The notes: generated by a model not told the origin, from the sequence alone. A stretch of 62,000 bases of DNA from Zygnema cylindricum (GCA_037447655.1 JBBHKE010000838.1:135122-197121), one strand, 5' to 3'; positions 45,825-57,355 are shown, numbered from the stretch's first letter. Numbers and translations: made by a program.

Positions 45825-46537
45825 CACCGCGAATCCCTATTAGCGTACAGGTTTCTTTAGCGTATAGGAATAATTACGGTGATTTACGCTAATTAGGAAT
45901 TTGAAAATTTTCCAAAAAAACATACATTATAATAGTTTACTAATGCTAATTTGGGTCTTTGAAAAAAAAAATGTCGCTTGCAAACATGCTTACACTAATA
46001 TAGGTACTTCTACAAAATCTGACAAATCGTTTGTTCACACAACATTGTTTGGAGAAACACATCTCCGTCTGGGATGAATCCTTGGGCTATATCACCATGG
46101 GATACCGGATGTCTGTACAAGCTAGCTTGGCTAATTTCAGCCCGTACTATATTATTTTCGGTTGAGCACCCTTGCTCGGTCAGAATATTCACAAAGCGGC
46201 AAGTTTACCTTTGCGTGGTTGTTGGACGAATATGTGCGAACATGATAATTGACAGCCCGGTTTCATCCCCTTTCAGAGCGCATAATCTCATGCGTCCGCG
46301 GTTACTAAAACTCATTAATTATACTTTTCACTCAAAAATGTACAATAATGTAAGGTTTGACACTTACCGTATACCACACTATTTAAATGACAACGTACTT
46401 TTGTTTTTCCTCTAATTGGACAAAAAAACCCTAAATGGCGTAAAAGAAAAAACAAAATTATTTATGCTATTTAATAATTTGGAAAAAAAAAAGCAGGACC
46501 GAATTAGCGTTCAAGACGCTAATAGCGATTGGCGGTG
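45825..46537. mobile_element. TA-target MITE with an internal foreign segment (713 bp)
   Basis: The ends CACCGCGAATCCCTATTAGC and (right, reversed) CACCGCCAATCGCTATTAGC are flanked by TA (45823-45824 and 46538-46539). It aligns with 4771-5329 along most of its length, including CATGCTTACACTAATATAGG. An extra segment at about 46040-46210 has no counterpart there. It has no transposase. Confidence 0.75.
46040..46210. other. Extra segment inside the MITE, coding-like on the minus strand
   Basis: This segment of about 170 bp is absent from the sister element at 4771. On the minus strand it is open and reads like ordinary protein (ILTEQGCSTENNIVRAEI, SLYRHPVSHGDIAQGFIP), with more balanced base composition than the AT-rich surround. 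I do not recognise the protein. A captured host exon fragment is possible. Confidence 0.35.
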
Positions 46538-46539
46538 TA

Positions 46540-47158
46540 CTGAACTGTTCTTACTATTGTTATCATTATTAACGCTGCAGTACAGTGAATTATTGTACTG
46601 TATTGTAGTATTTTCGCTGCATTTTTTGGCCCAAATTCATTAAAAAGTATAATTAATAGTATAATACCATTTACGTTAATTTTGGAACTTCTCTATTATT
46701 GTTAGCCATTTTAAATTATGTACTTAAAAATTAGAGTTACAAGTTTGTCTCCAAACAAAACATCCACGTGACACTTCAATTCTACAACATTAAGAGCAAT
46801 CACATGTTTTATTAAATATAAATAATTGTTAACCGTCAAAAACAACATGAACAAAAACTGTGGACTTTACGTTAACAGATAAGAATACATAATCTAAACT
46901 AAAAAATAGCATAAAAAAACCTAAAAATGTGTCAGGTATTATTCTAATTTGTACTGTTGTGTGTCGTAACCTTTTGATGATACTCGATATGTACCTTTTT
47001 CCGCACACCCGATAATCAATAACACGTCTCGATGTATTGATTATTAAACCATCACAATGTTAAACCGATAAAATGGCACTTATGTGGATAAAACATTATC
47101 ACGATAGTTGTACAGTATACCCCGTGCACTTCAATGTTGTACTTTTGGTCTTACGAAG
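46540..47158. other. Gene-free stretch before Ty3 element 2
   Basis: AT-rich, with a TATCG-type fold-back near 46950-47060 (TGTTGTGTGTCG...CGATGTATTG). No gene is seen. It was contiguous with 53159 onward before the Ty3 insertion. Confidence 0.4.
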
Positions 47159-47860
47159 TGTAACAATAATAGAGGATCGAACTTGTTAGTAAAGGGGTAC
47201 TTAGGTGTTATGATTATAGAGTACTAAATTTGGTAGACGTCGGCGAAAGAATCACGCGATTTGGAGTTATATATCAAAAGTTATAGCGATTGGTGTATTT
47301 AGGCGACTGTGCGGGGTCTAAATAACATGCGGGTATCATTGAAACGGTTTAGGGGTCAAATTAGTACCGAAATTTCGCGTGCACCTTTCATAAAGTTCTA
47401 ATGAAACGTTTCGTATGCATGGTGTTTCGTTTCGTACAATTTTAAGTGCGAAACGTAACTTTCACTTAAAGGCATGCGAAATTTGTGACGCACGATTGTG
47501 CGAAGTCGCGTTTCGTTTGGCGCGAACTTTTGCAAGTAAATGATAAGTAGTGAAACGTAGCATTTGATTGGTTAGTAAAGTGCTAAGTAGTTAGTAAAGA
47601 TTTCGCACGTTTTTGCATTGGTCAGTCCGAGTCCCAACTAATCAATGATTGGCCCACGTAAAAGCCTGTTTAAACGACGTGCTGACTCTGGCCTGGCTAG
47701 TCCAAGGCGATCATGGATAAATAGTGAAGTCTAAGAGGAGAGTAGACATCTGTTCCTTTGCGAAAAGTTTGAGAAAATTCCGACTGATCTTGGTCTTGAG
47801 CGATTAAAACCAAATTGGAGCATTGGCATTTTGGCATTGAAATCTGTCACAAACTAAGTA

Positions 47861-48077
47861 CTCCGCCAATCGTTATTAGCGTGTAAGTTTTTTTAGCGTA
47901 TACGAATAATAAGCGTGGTTTACGCTAAATGGGAATTTGGAAATTTTCGAATAAAATCGTCTATTCTAATTGAGAATTAGTGTTTTTTTAAATAGTGTGG
48001 ATAACTCTATTTGAGAATAAAAAAAAAAAAAAGCGGGACGGAATTAGCGTACACAACGCTTATAACGATTAGCGGTG
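47861..48077. mobile_element. Short TA-target MITE in the 5' LTR (217 bp)
   Basis: CTCCGCCAATCGTTATTAGC and the reversed right end CACCGCTAATCGTTATAAGC are flanked by TA (47859-47860 and 48078-48079). The other two LTRs read CTAAGTAGTGTTTTAG uninterrupted at the same place (TA at 31103-31104 and 52910-52911). The empty sites show directly that TA is the duplicated target. Confidence 0.9.
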
Positions 48078-48910
48078 TAGTGTTTTAGTAGTTAAGAGAT
48101 AGAATTATTAAGAGTGGAGAGTATAGGAAAACACTTTAATAAGAATGGTTGAGCCACGAGGGCAAGAGACCAAGCTAATGTTATGTGGACAGAAGCTTCT
48201 TCTGATTTAAAGTTTATCCTTATGGGAGTGCTTTCCAATGTGGATGTGTATTTTCCAATGTGTGGAATGTGTGGTTGAAATTGATTGAAGTAATGGGATT
48301 TTCTGAGAGGTAGGAGATCCTACTATATATAGAATCAGAGCTTTGGTTCGAAACCAATGAGAAGTTTGCTCACTCGAAAATCGATTGTCGTGACCGGTGA
48401 GGGAGCTCTAGCCTGTGTCGGTACAACCAAAATGTGGAGTGGTAGGGGATTGGAGGGAAACTAAGTGATCACACTGCCAGCAGCCGCTAGTTAGATGTGG
48501 GGCGTGCTCAGGTCCTAAGGATTAAGGCGGGGTGGGTATTGTAGTCACCGCTGAAACTCACTCCAATTACCTAGAGGCCAAATAAACTTGCCTTCCCTAA
48601 GCAATGATTCATGTGTAGAGGGAGGGCTAAAAGCCATGAAGGGTGAGGATATGACGATTAGAGAACAAACGATCGTGATGTAGTGGGAAATAAAAAATTT
48701 GCTAATGGCGGAGAAGGAAAGTGGAGCACTTTAGTTCTTCAAGAGCAAAGGAGTCCAAAAATGACTTAAAACTTTTCAAACCCTAAATTGTTATCTTTGA
48801 GAGCTTTTCAATTTTGCTTTTTCAAAATTTATGGTTAAACCTTACCTTTAAAGAGCTTTCAATTTTACTGTTGCAAAATTTATTGGGAAATTCTTATTCT
48901 TTGTTCATCA

Positions 48911-49690
48911 ATGTTTGGGAAATTGAAGAATTCAATTTGCACTGGTAATACATCTGACATTAATACATCTGATGCTTCTTTTAAAGATTTGATTTTTGAA
49001 TTTATAGATGTTTTCCCAAATGACTTACCCTCAGGGAGGCCACCTTCCCGAGATGTGGAACATGTTATTAACCTTGAACGTGGATGTAATCCTCCTGTCA
49101 CAAGAATGTATAAGCATAGCTTCTTTGAGCAGAAGGAGTTAAATAAACAGATCAAAGAGCTTTTGGAGAAGGGACATATTCAGCCAAGCAAATCACCGTA
49201 TGGAGCATCAGTTCTGTTTGTAAAAAAGAAAGACGGAATGTTGAGAATATGTGTCAACTATCGTAGTTAAAATGTCATTACGGTGAAGGATAAGTATCCG
49301 TTACCTTTAATTTTTGATTTGATAGATCGTTTGAAAGGTGCTAAATTATTTTCTTTGATTGATCTGCGTAATGGCTTTAATCACGTGCCAATTAGAACTG
49401 AAAATGTTGATAAAATTGCTTTAGGATTAGCGTGGGTTATTTTGAATGGATACTGATGCCATTCGGCTTAACGAATGCACCGCTTACTTACCAATGATTA
49501 ATGAACCAAACCTTTTCAGATTACATAGATGATGATGCCATTTGGCTTAACAAATGCACCGCTTACTTACCAATGATTAATGAACCACACCTTTTCAGAT
49601 TACATAGATGATTTTGTTCAGGTGTTTATAGATGATAATATAATTTACAGTGAATCTAAAGAGCAACGTGTAATTCATTTATGAAATGTG
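48911..49690 (+). pseudogene. Ty3 reverse transcriptase, broken
   Basis: The frame opens with FIDVFPNDLPSGRPPSRDVEH and SPYGASVLFVKKKDGMLRIC, then meets a stop at 49268-49270. It continues in the same frame with KDKYPLPLIFDLIDRLKG and the first catalytic Asp in LFSLIDLRNG. A shift near 49440 follows, then a 79-bp tandem duplication (49455-49533 and 49534-49612) in the MPFGLTNAP region. The second motif reads VFIDDNIIYS, keeping the DD pair. Not functional. Confidence 0.85.
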
Positions 49691-49726
49691 TTGGAAAGGT
49701 GAAGGGAAAGAAAATTATATGGAAAA

Positions 49727-50437
49727 TTGTCAAAATCCAATTTTCTTAAAAGTGTACAATTATTTTTGGGACACATAGTTAGTGGAAAAGGTGTTAAAAT
49801 AGATCCATCCAAAATCCCTGCAATCCGAAATTGGAAGCAGCCTACTAATGTCACGAAAGTTAGATCATTTTTGGGATTGGTCACTTATTACAGGAAATTT
49901 ATCATGAACTTCAGTATGATCGCCGCATCTTTGACAGATTTACTACAGGAGAATGAGACGTTTGTGTGGGGAGCTGATCAAAAGAGAGCACTTGAAGAAC
50001 TAAAAGGGAAGTTGACCTCTGCCCCTACATTGGTGTATCTTGATCCTGCTGGGGAATTTGAAGTTATAATCACTACAGATGCATTTGAAAAAGGTCTAGG
50101 TGCAGTCATAAGTCTAAAAGTTGGTAAACACTTTCATCTTATTGCTTTTAAGTCCAGAAAATTCAATGATGCTGAAAAAAAATATCCAACTCAGGAAAAG
50201 GAATTACTTGCAATTGTTTATGCATTAGTGAAACGGCGTTGATATTAGCATAATAAAAAATTTACAGTTCATTGTGATAATAAGACACTCTCATATCTAC
50301 AAAAAATAAGTGATCCACAGATTATGACTCGTAGACAAGTTAGGTGGATGCAAAAATTGGCATATTTCATATTTAATGTCAAACATATTTATAGAAAAAC
50401 AAATGTAGTCGCAAATCCTTTAATAAGAGGTTTTTAA
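49727..50437 (+). pseudogene. Ty3 RT thumb/connection and RNase H
   Basis: An open frame to 50242 holds LFLGHIVSGKGVKIDPSK, VRSFLGLVTYYRKFI and the RNase H region (ITTDAFEKGLGAVIS, FNDAEKKYPTQEKELLAIVY). After stops at 50240 onward the similarity continues with TVHCDNKTLSYLQ and KTNVVANPLIRG to about 50437. The first RNase H Asp is within TTDA, as expected. The order after RT and before integrase is that of Ty3. Confidence 0.85.
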
Positions 50438-50654
50438 AATAAGTGTTATGGTTCAGGATAAATTGTTTTTTAGATTTTGTTAGAAATACTTATAATAAAG
50501 ATCCATATTTTGTTGTGATTTGCAAAAATATTTCAGGAGGGAATTCAGACCCATTAAATGAGAGGCATGCCAAAACTTCAGACTAGAGGACGGTTTATTA
50601 TATCTGCAAATAGGGGATAGATTATGCATTTCTTAAGTGGGAGACTTAAGAAAA

Positions 50655-51720
50655 TAACTTTTACAAGAAGCTCATGAGCATTTAGGACATCTATGTCAAG
50701 ATAAAACTTTAAACCGTTTGTAGAGTAAATTCTTTTGGCTCGGGATGGCAAAAGTGGTGTGAAACACGTAGAAAGTGATGTCCCTTGCCACCAGAGCAAA
50801 CCTAGTAACCAAAAACCTAGGAGTCTCTTAAAACCGTTGGATATCCCTAAAAGACCATGGGAATCTGTCAGTATGGATTTTATTGTCAGGTTGCCAGCTA
50901 CATCTAGAAAAAATGACACTATCATGGTCGTAGTTGATAGGTTCAATAAAATGGCAATCTTTATCCCTTGCAAAACTACTCATTCAGTTGTAGATATTGC
51001 AAAGTTATATTTTGACAACGTGGTCAGCTATCATGGAGTCTCTATGTCTAATGTCAGTGGAAGGGATTCTAAATTTACGTCTGCAATTTGGAAAGAATTA
51101 CAGCAAAATTTAGGCTCTGAAATCAAAATGAGTACCTCTTATCATACTCGGACAAATGGACAGACAGAAAAAATGAACCGTACATTGGAGGAAATGCTTA
51201 GGACTGTTTGAAGTAGGGTTCAGAACACATGGGAATCTAAACTTCCATTAATGGAATTTGCCTACAATTCATGTAAACATGCTAGTACAGGATTCTCACC
51301 ATTTGAAGTTCCATACAGATACCAACCTAGAGAAGCATTAAACTTAATAACAAGGGTCACTCAAGAGAATAGTGGTTCTGGAACAGAGTTTTGGGAATAT
51401 GTTCTAACAGTTTGGAAAACTGTCCGCGATGTATTAGTGGAGGCACAAAGGAGGCAAGAATTAAATGCTAACTGCAAAAACGGGATTGGGTGTTACGCAC
51501 ATGTTAGAGGGTTTGGCTTTTTACAACGCATTAAAGGTGCAAGATCGAGGGACAATCGGATCCTACAGGGAAATTTTCTCCCAAGTACATAAGACCATTT
51601 ACTATAATCGAGATGATATAGTTAGTTGCTGCCAAATTGGACTTTCCGCCTTCAACAAGAAATCATCCAGTAATACACATTAGCCAATTAAAACCAGCGA
51701 ATCTTCGACCAACTGATGGA
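50655..51720 (+). pseudogene. Ty3 integrase, broken
   Basis: A diverged HHCC-type finger begins near 50665 (EAHEHLGH). The catalytic core (50735-51211) has SMDFIVRLPA with the first Asp and GQTEKMNRTLEEMLR with the catalytic Glu. The second Asp, normally in SDRD, is Gly (SGRD, near 51060). The frame is closed by TGA at 51209-51211 and resumes with MEFAYNSCKHASTGFSPFEV. The C-terminal tail is recognisable near 51645-51720 (HPVIHISQLKP). Integrase would insert the DNA copy; this one is inactive. Confidence 0.85.
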
Positions 51721-52425
51721 TAATTGGAATGGGATCCCTCAATAATTATAGAATTTGAAGTCCACAGTTGGGTAATAGATTGGGTTGGTCAACGGTTCAA
51801 ATTCGGTAATACTATTATTTGGCAAATACACTATCTAAGAAGGCCAGAAGATGAGTTCTTTAGAACATAAAATTTTGAGTTTTTACAAAGGTATTGGAGG
51901 GATAATAACATAGAAGTCTAGTCTTAAGAATGAAAGGTGTTTTAACTATGGTCAGTTAAAAATAAAGAGAAGATGATGTAACAGTAATAGCGGATAGAAC
52001 TTGTTCGTAAAGGGGTATTTAGGTGTTATGATATAGAGTACTAAATTTGGTAGACGTCCGCGAAAGAATCACGCGATTTGGAGTTATATTTCAAAAGTTA
52101 TAGCGATGCGTGTATTTAGGCGACAACGCGGGGTCTATTTAACAAGCGGGTATCATTGAAACGGGTAAAGGGTCAAATTAGTATCGAAATTTCGCGTGCA
52201 CGTTTCATAAAGTTCTAATGAAACGTTTAGTTCACACAGTGGTTCGTTTCGTACAATTTTTAGTTCAAAACGTAACTTTTACTTAAGGGAATTTCGTACA
52301 AAGTTTCGCATGCGAAATTTGTGACGCACGATCATGCGAAGTCGCGTTTCGTTTGGCGCGCACTTTTGCACGTAAATGTTACGTAGTGAAACGTAGCGTT
52401 TGATTGGTTAGTTAAGTGCTAAGTA

Positions 52426-52637
52426 CATCGCCAATCGTTATTAGGGTTGTGTACTTAATTCCATCTCGCTTTTTTTTTTATTCTCAAATATAATTTTCCA
52501 CACTATTTAAAAAAAACCCTAATTCTCAATTATAATAGACAATTTCTTCGAAAATTTCCAAATTCCCAATTAGCCTAAACCACCCTAATTATTCGTTTAC
52601 GCTAAAAAAACTTACACGCTAACAGCGATTGGCGGTG
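52426..52637. mobile_element. Short TA-target MITE in the 3' LTR (212 bp)
   Basis: The ends are CATCGCCAATCGTTATTAGG and (reversed) CACCGCCAATCGCTGTTAGC, flanked by TA (52424-52425 and 52638-52639). It is inserted in the opposite orientation and at a different site from the copy in the 5' LTR. The other LTRs are uninterrupted here (TA at 30841-30842 and 47588-47589). It aligns end to end with 47861-48077 after reversal. Confidence 0.9.
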
Positions 52638-53158
52638 TAGTTAGTAAGAGATTTTGCACGTTTTTGCATTGGTCAGTCCGAGTCCCAGCTGATCAATGAT
52701 TGGCCCAGGTAAAAGCCTGTTCAAACGGAGCGTTGACTCTGGCCTGGCTAGTCCAAAGCGATGATGGATAAATAGTGAAGTCTAAAGGGAGAGTAAACAT
52801 CTTTTCCTTTGGGAAAAGTTTGGGGAAATTCTGTATGATCTTGGTCTTGAGCAATTAAAACCAAATTGGAGCATTGGCATTTTGGCATTGAAATCTCTTA
52901 CAAACTAAGTAGTGTTTTAGTAGGTAAGAGATAGAATTATTAAGAGTGGAGAGTAGAGGAAAACACTTTAATAAGAAGGGTTGAGCCACGAGGGTAAGAG
53001 ACGAAGCTAATGTTATGTGGACAGAAGCTTCTTCAGATTTAAAGTTAATCCTTGTGTGAGTGCTTTCCAATGTGGATGTGTATTTCCAATGTGTGGAATG
53101 TGTGGTTGAAATTGATTGAAGTAATGGGATTTTCTGAGAGGAAGGAGATCCTATTACA

Positions 53159-54372
53159 CGAAGTACACAAATTTTCTATGTTAGATATAATATTTTATTT
53201 CCAAAAACGCGATGGTAAAACCATCAAAGTACAAACCATGATTGTAACTGGAAAGAGTTAATGATATCAAAGGTAAAATAACAGAATCTTAAAGTACTAC
53301 AACAGGGGGGGTTGGGGTGTGCATGATATACTTTATACATTTATACTATTTAAATCTTGTACTTCTAATTTATAAAGTTCACAATTTTTTTGTGTAAGAT
53401 AAAAGTTTTTATTTCCAAAAACGCGACGGTAAGACCATCAAAGTACAAACCATGATAGTAACTGAAACGATTTAATAACATCAAAGGTAGAATACCAAAA
53501 TTTTGAAGGACTAGGGGGGGGGTCGTGAAACTAAGGTGAGTTGCCAACGGTTTTTGCAAGGGGACAGGGAGTTGTTGCAACAAGAGCATACAAATCACTC
53601 TGTATACCGAAGCTTTGGAAGCAAACAAGCAAAAACACGAGAGGCAGAGGCAAATGCATCTTCTTCAACCATGAATAAACACATGGTTGGAAGGTTGTAC
53701 GTCTACAATGCCACGCAAAGACATGCGACGGCATAAGTAGTCTCAAAACATTAGGTGCCACAACATTGATTGTCACAGATTGTGGATGTTGACAACCGTC
53801 ACAGCATTGTTAATGTGTACAACCGTCACAAACTTAAGTAACGATTTGTTTTTTGCGCATTGGGACACTTTGAAAAACGTGTACAAAGAATCTTCGATAT
53901 AATACAGATTAAGATCGCTAAGTTACTATTGCATGGAAATGCACCGTTAGACTACACTACACTAAAGGTGAAAAATAGGAACATCGTGTATCTTCGCTGG
54001 CTGACGGGGGGGTATGCTGCGTAATACGTTCCGTAGTTCCTACTTTCGTTCTACAAAGTACGAAACGGATTGTGATACTTGACATGGCATGCTATCACAT
54101 TATTTATAGTACGTTTACAAGTAATACTATATATTTATGGATATATCGGCAATAACCAATTTATTCGTCTCAGTGCATTATATCCGCTCGATACTTATAG
54201 AATCGACTTGTCATATATATCGCGATAAGAAATTTCTCGATACACATCCAAACCCCACAAGGATGTCACGTGGGTGATGCTGTCACAATACGACAATCGC
54301 ACCTAAGAATAGCTGAATATGGTTAGTACCAGCTCAGCGACACATTTTTGGTGCTAAAAAATTACAGATTTA
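53159..54372. repeat. Gene-free stretch with a 216-bp-spaced direct repeat
   Basis: A block of about 70 bp containing TTTATTTCCAAAAACGCGA and ACCATCAAAGTACAAACCATG occurs at about 53181-53250 and again at about 53397-53466. Each is followed by a run of G (about 53306 and 53513). TATCG-rich sequence with CGATACACATCCAAACCCC lies at 54130-54256. No gene is recognisable. Confidence 0.5.
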
Positions 54373-55544
54373 GGCCTCTTCTCCATTAGGCGGTCCCAGT
54401 AAACATGGGGAGACGTCTATTTGTAGTGTTTACTGGCACGACGTTCTATTATGTCGTGCCATTAAACATCGTTTCTCAATTATGATTGGCGCCACGTAGG
54501 TTAATTTTCAGATTCTTAAAATCTAAAAATATTCATCAAACTGAAAATCTGTACATAATAATTGTACGAGCAAAGGTAGTTAATGATTCATACGAAAATT
54601 TTGCGACCAAAGTCTAATTTTGAAATGTAAAATAAAATTTTTGAAACGGAATGTCAAAAAGGCACCGCAAATTTTGAAGGTCGGCGGATGTTAGAAGGAG
54701 TGTGCGAGGATTTTTTGGTCGACGTGCATACACCGTGGCGGAAGGCACATGGCGTGTGCGACGTGCTCGTTTCTCATCGCCTGTAAGTGGCGGATATTTT
54801 TTTTACTTTTCACGTGTACCAATGATACGCGACCCGTGTGAATAAACTTTCCTCGCCGAGGAGAGTCTCTTCACACCATAGTTCAAAAGTTGGTGAAAGT
54901 ACACCCATACAATATGCCTATTGTACGCAAAAAATACAATATAGTGTTAAGACCCATATTGTATTGGCCGCAAAATGAAATAAAATAGTAATAGGGTTGA
55001 GTTGCACATGGATCGATAGAGAATTAAACGTCATGTCTAAATTTGAAAAAGAAAAACGGACAAAAAAATATTTTTCTGTGAGTTTTGAGCGACTTTTTAT
55101 TTAAACCGTCAGATTCGGACGATCGGACGGTCGCCGATCAAAGTAGCAATCTTAGAAGATCACATGAAAAGCCTATAACACAACTTACGATAGGACTATT
55201 GTCAGATTTGGACGATCGGACGGTCGCTGATCAAAGTAGCGACTTAAGACGATCACATGAAAAGCCCATAACACAACTTACGATGAAGGCGCCGACAAAA
55301 GACCTACAATAGAAACGCCTACTTTTGAACTATGCTTCACACTGGACAATTTGCGCGATTGCTTCGCGAATCAAAAAAAGTGAAACATCCAACGGACGAT
55401 ACCTACGCCTATAATATTGGAGCCATCCAGTTAACATGTTTCGTCATGTTTCATTGACAAAAATAAATAATGGTACGAATTTGTACGAAATAGTACGGCA
55501 TCCAGTAAACAACCCCACTTTTCATTTAATGGAAGTTCACCCTC
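54373..55544. mobile_element. Harbinger-like element interrupted by a hAT-like MITE
   Basis: The left end GGCCTCTTCTCCATTAGGCG follows TTA (54370-54372). The right end, reversed GGGTGAACTTCCATTAAATG, is followed by TCA (55545-55547), a one-base change from TTA. It matches the right half of 28600-30035. Without the nested element and its duplication it is about 706 bp. Confidence 0.65.
54877..55334. mobile_element. hAT-like MITE with perfect 8-bp duplication (458 bp)
   Basis: The ends CATAGTTCAAAAGT and (reversed) CATAGTTCAAAAGTAGG are flanked by CTTCACAC on both sides (54869-54876 and 55335-55342). It aligns with 11759-12333 through TTGAGTTGCACAT, GAGAATTAAACGTCATGTC and GGACGATCGGACGGTCGC. 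Two direct copies of the GACGATCGGACGGTCGC block occur (about 55118 and 55211). The related element at 28600-30035 lacks it. Confidence 0.88.
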
Positions 55545-55572
55545 ACATATAGACTTTATTACTTCGATATTA

Positions 55573-56376
55573 GGGTAACCTTCCATCAGGCGAAAAGTGG
55601 GGTTGTTTACTGGAGAAAGTACCTTTCCGTACCAGGCCGTATTGTTTTTTTTTTTTTTTTTTCAAAAGATGTTTACTAAAAATTCGTTGAGATTCTCCAG
55701 ACTTCTTGGAGAAAAATACCACCGTCCGATTTTCAATTTTCGACGCAAACGCTTCTTCTTTCCAGTACGTAGCTAGTCTCCTCCGACTGTCCTCAGGAGG
55801 AGAGTTTGTGATTACTGGACGCGTGTTTTGGTCCACTTGTAAAGTCAAAGTCGATCCATGACAGACGTGAAGCAATAAACTTACATGTGGCAATTGGAGT
55901 GTACCGTGTGACATAAAAGCCAGCCTGTTCGACGACAGAAAAATCTTGGTTGTATAGCCAGCCTGTTCGACGACAAAAAAAACTTGGTTGTAGGACATCC
56001 TGTGACGTCTCCTTCATAAATGTGCGATACAGCGATTCACGTACAAATGGTACATTCTTCTACATTTGTACAAACTTTAATTTTGCAACGGTTTTCGTGG
56101 CCGTTGATACCACAACAACCCTAAGAACGTTCAGATTGTACATTAGCGTGACGCTACTGGATATTTTAATTGGCGTTTGCCCGTACACATACGCAGCTGC
56201 GATTTTGTCCTTTTGGAAATGATGATTATTCCCGGGCGGCTCAACAGGTCCTACGTGGTACCAATCGCAATCTAACGCCTCATTCACTGGCACGACCTGA
56301 TGGAAGGGTGTTACAAATATTACTGCCTGTAAACGTATTCGTACGATTATTGGGAACGCCTGATGGAAGGTTACCC
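55573..56376. mobile_element. Harbinger-like MITE, 804 bp, TTA duplication
   Basis: Perfect inverted ends GGGTAACCTTCCATCAGGCG are flanked by TTA (55570-55572 and 56377-56379). It is nearly collinear with 10638-11454. An internal 40-bp segment containing CAGCCTGTTCGACGACA is duplicated in tandem (about 55919-55990). Central TAGTCTCCTCCGACTGTCCTCAGGAGGAGA (about 55773-55802) retains the family hairpin. No transposase. Confidence 0.85.
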
Positions 56377-56379
56377 TTA

Positions 56380-57355
56380 ATACCATTGTTGTCCCGTGCG
56401 CATAATACGCACGAAACGAACGCGCGAATACTACGCACGATACGCATTTAACGATGAAAAAAATGTTATTAAATGCGTACCTGACTATGTAACCGTACAT
56501 TTTTGTACATTTGCGTACTATTTTCGTACATTTCAGTACTTTTAGGGGGTTTGAGGAGTTTTAGGGTACATTCTCGTGCGTTCTCAAATATTTATGTTAA
56601 ACAGCCAACTATTATTCGTACATTTACGTACAGTGTCCGTATTTTTTCGTACTTTCAACGGTTATTATTTTGAGATTTTTAGGGTACATTTTCATACTTT
56701 TCCGTATATTTCAGTTATACGGACTTACATTTCCGTACATCTACGTACGGCGTCCGTATATTTCAGTACTTTTAGGGTTAGTGATGGGGGGATTTTAGGG
56801 TGTTTAGGGTACTTCCGTGCATTTCGTACATTCCGGTAAATTACAGTACAGCTGCCTTACATTATCCGTACTCCTAGGTTTTTTAGGGTACACATGTCGT
56901 ACAATGACGTACATTTCCGTATGTTTTTCGTACGTTTTTAGGATTTTTAAGGATTTTTTAGGGTTAAGGGGACGGTTTTCGTACGTTTTCGTATATCGTA
57001 CAGCGAAAACTAACGAACGGTATGAAAGAAACGAATACTACGTAGTTTTCGGAAAAAAGTCGAAATCCGTACGAATAGGACAACTATGCTTAATACACAA
57101 AATAGCGTTAATAACACCAAGCGCTTACGCCATTTTTTCATTAACGCTAATACCGATGCGCAGTGTCCCCAGTGTACTGTTTACGTACGGTTTACTCTGT
57201 ACGGTTTACGTGTTTAGATCGAATTTTACAAGCCGCACAAAACAATAGACCAGGCGTATAATATGTGAACATGGCTCCATATAATAATATAACTCCAACA
57301 CGTACACTACGCGTATGGAGCAAACATAGTAACATACATAACGTTTCCAATATGA
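56380..57355. repeat. GTAC-rich short-period repeat region
   Basis: About 56480-57010 consists of irregular repeats of CGTACATTTCCGTA and TTTTAGGGTA, with GTAC every 10-25 bp. Similar sequence is at 27349-28500. At 57090-57165 a TAGCGTTAATA...TTAACGCTAATA pair resembles the ends of the TA-target elements. No gene is seen. Confidence 0.6.

Larger units (their letters stand above)
47159..53158 (+). mobile_element. Ty3 element 2: complete 6-kb LTR insertion without gag or protease
   Basis: The 5' LTR is 47159-48327 and the 3' LTR 51977-53158; both begin TGTAACA. Perfect CGAAG duplications flank the whole insertion (47154-47158 and 53159-53163). The primer site at 48330 is TAGAATCAGAGC, altered from TGGTATCAGAGC. 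A purine run (AAATAAAGAGAAGATGA) precedes the 3' LTR. Relative to element 1, about 1.5 kb covering gag and protease is missing at about 48945. Pol order (protease absent, RT, RNase H, integrase) is that of Ty3. Each LTR holds one small TA-target element. Confidence 0.9.

Noticed and set aside
51730-51870. Possible chromodomain at the integrase C-terminus (WVIDWVGQRF region)
   Set aside because: The resemblance is faint, and the aromatic cage and spacing cannot be verified by eye.
53531-53776. Minus-strand 81-codon frame
   Set aside because: No recognisable domain, no splice context, and it lies within repeat-bearing intergenic DNA.
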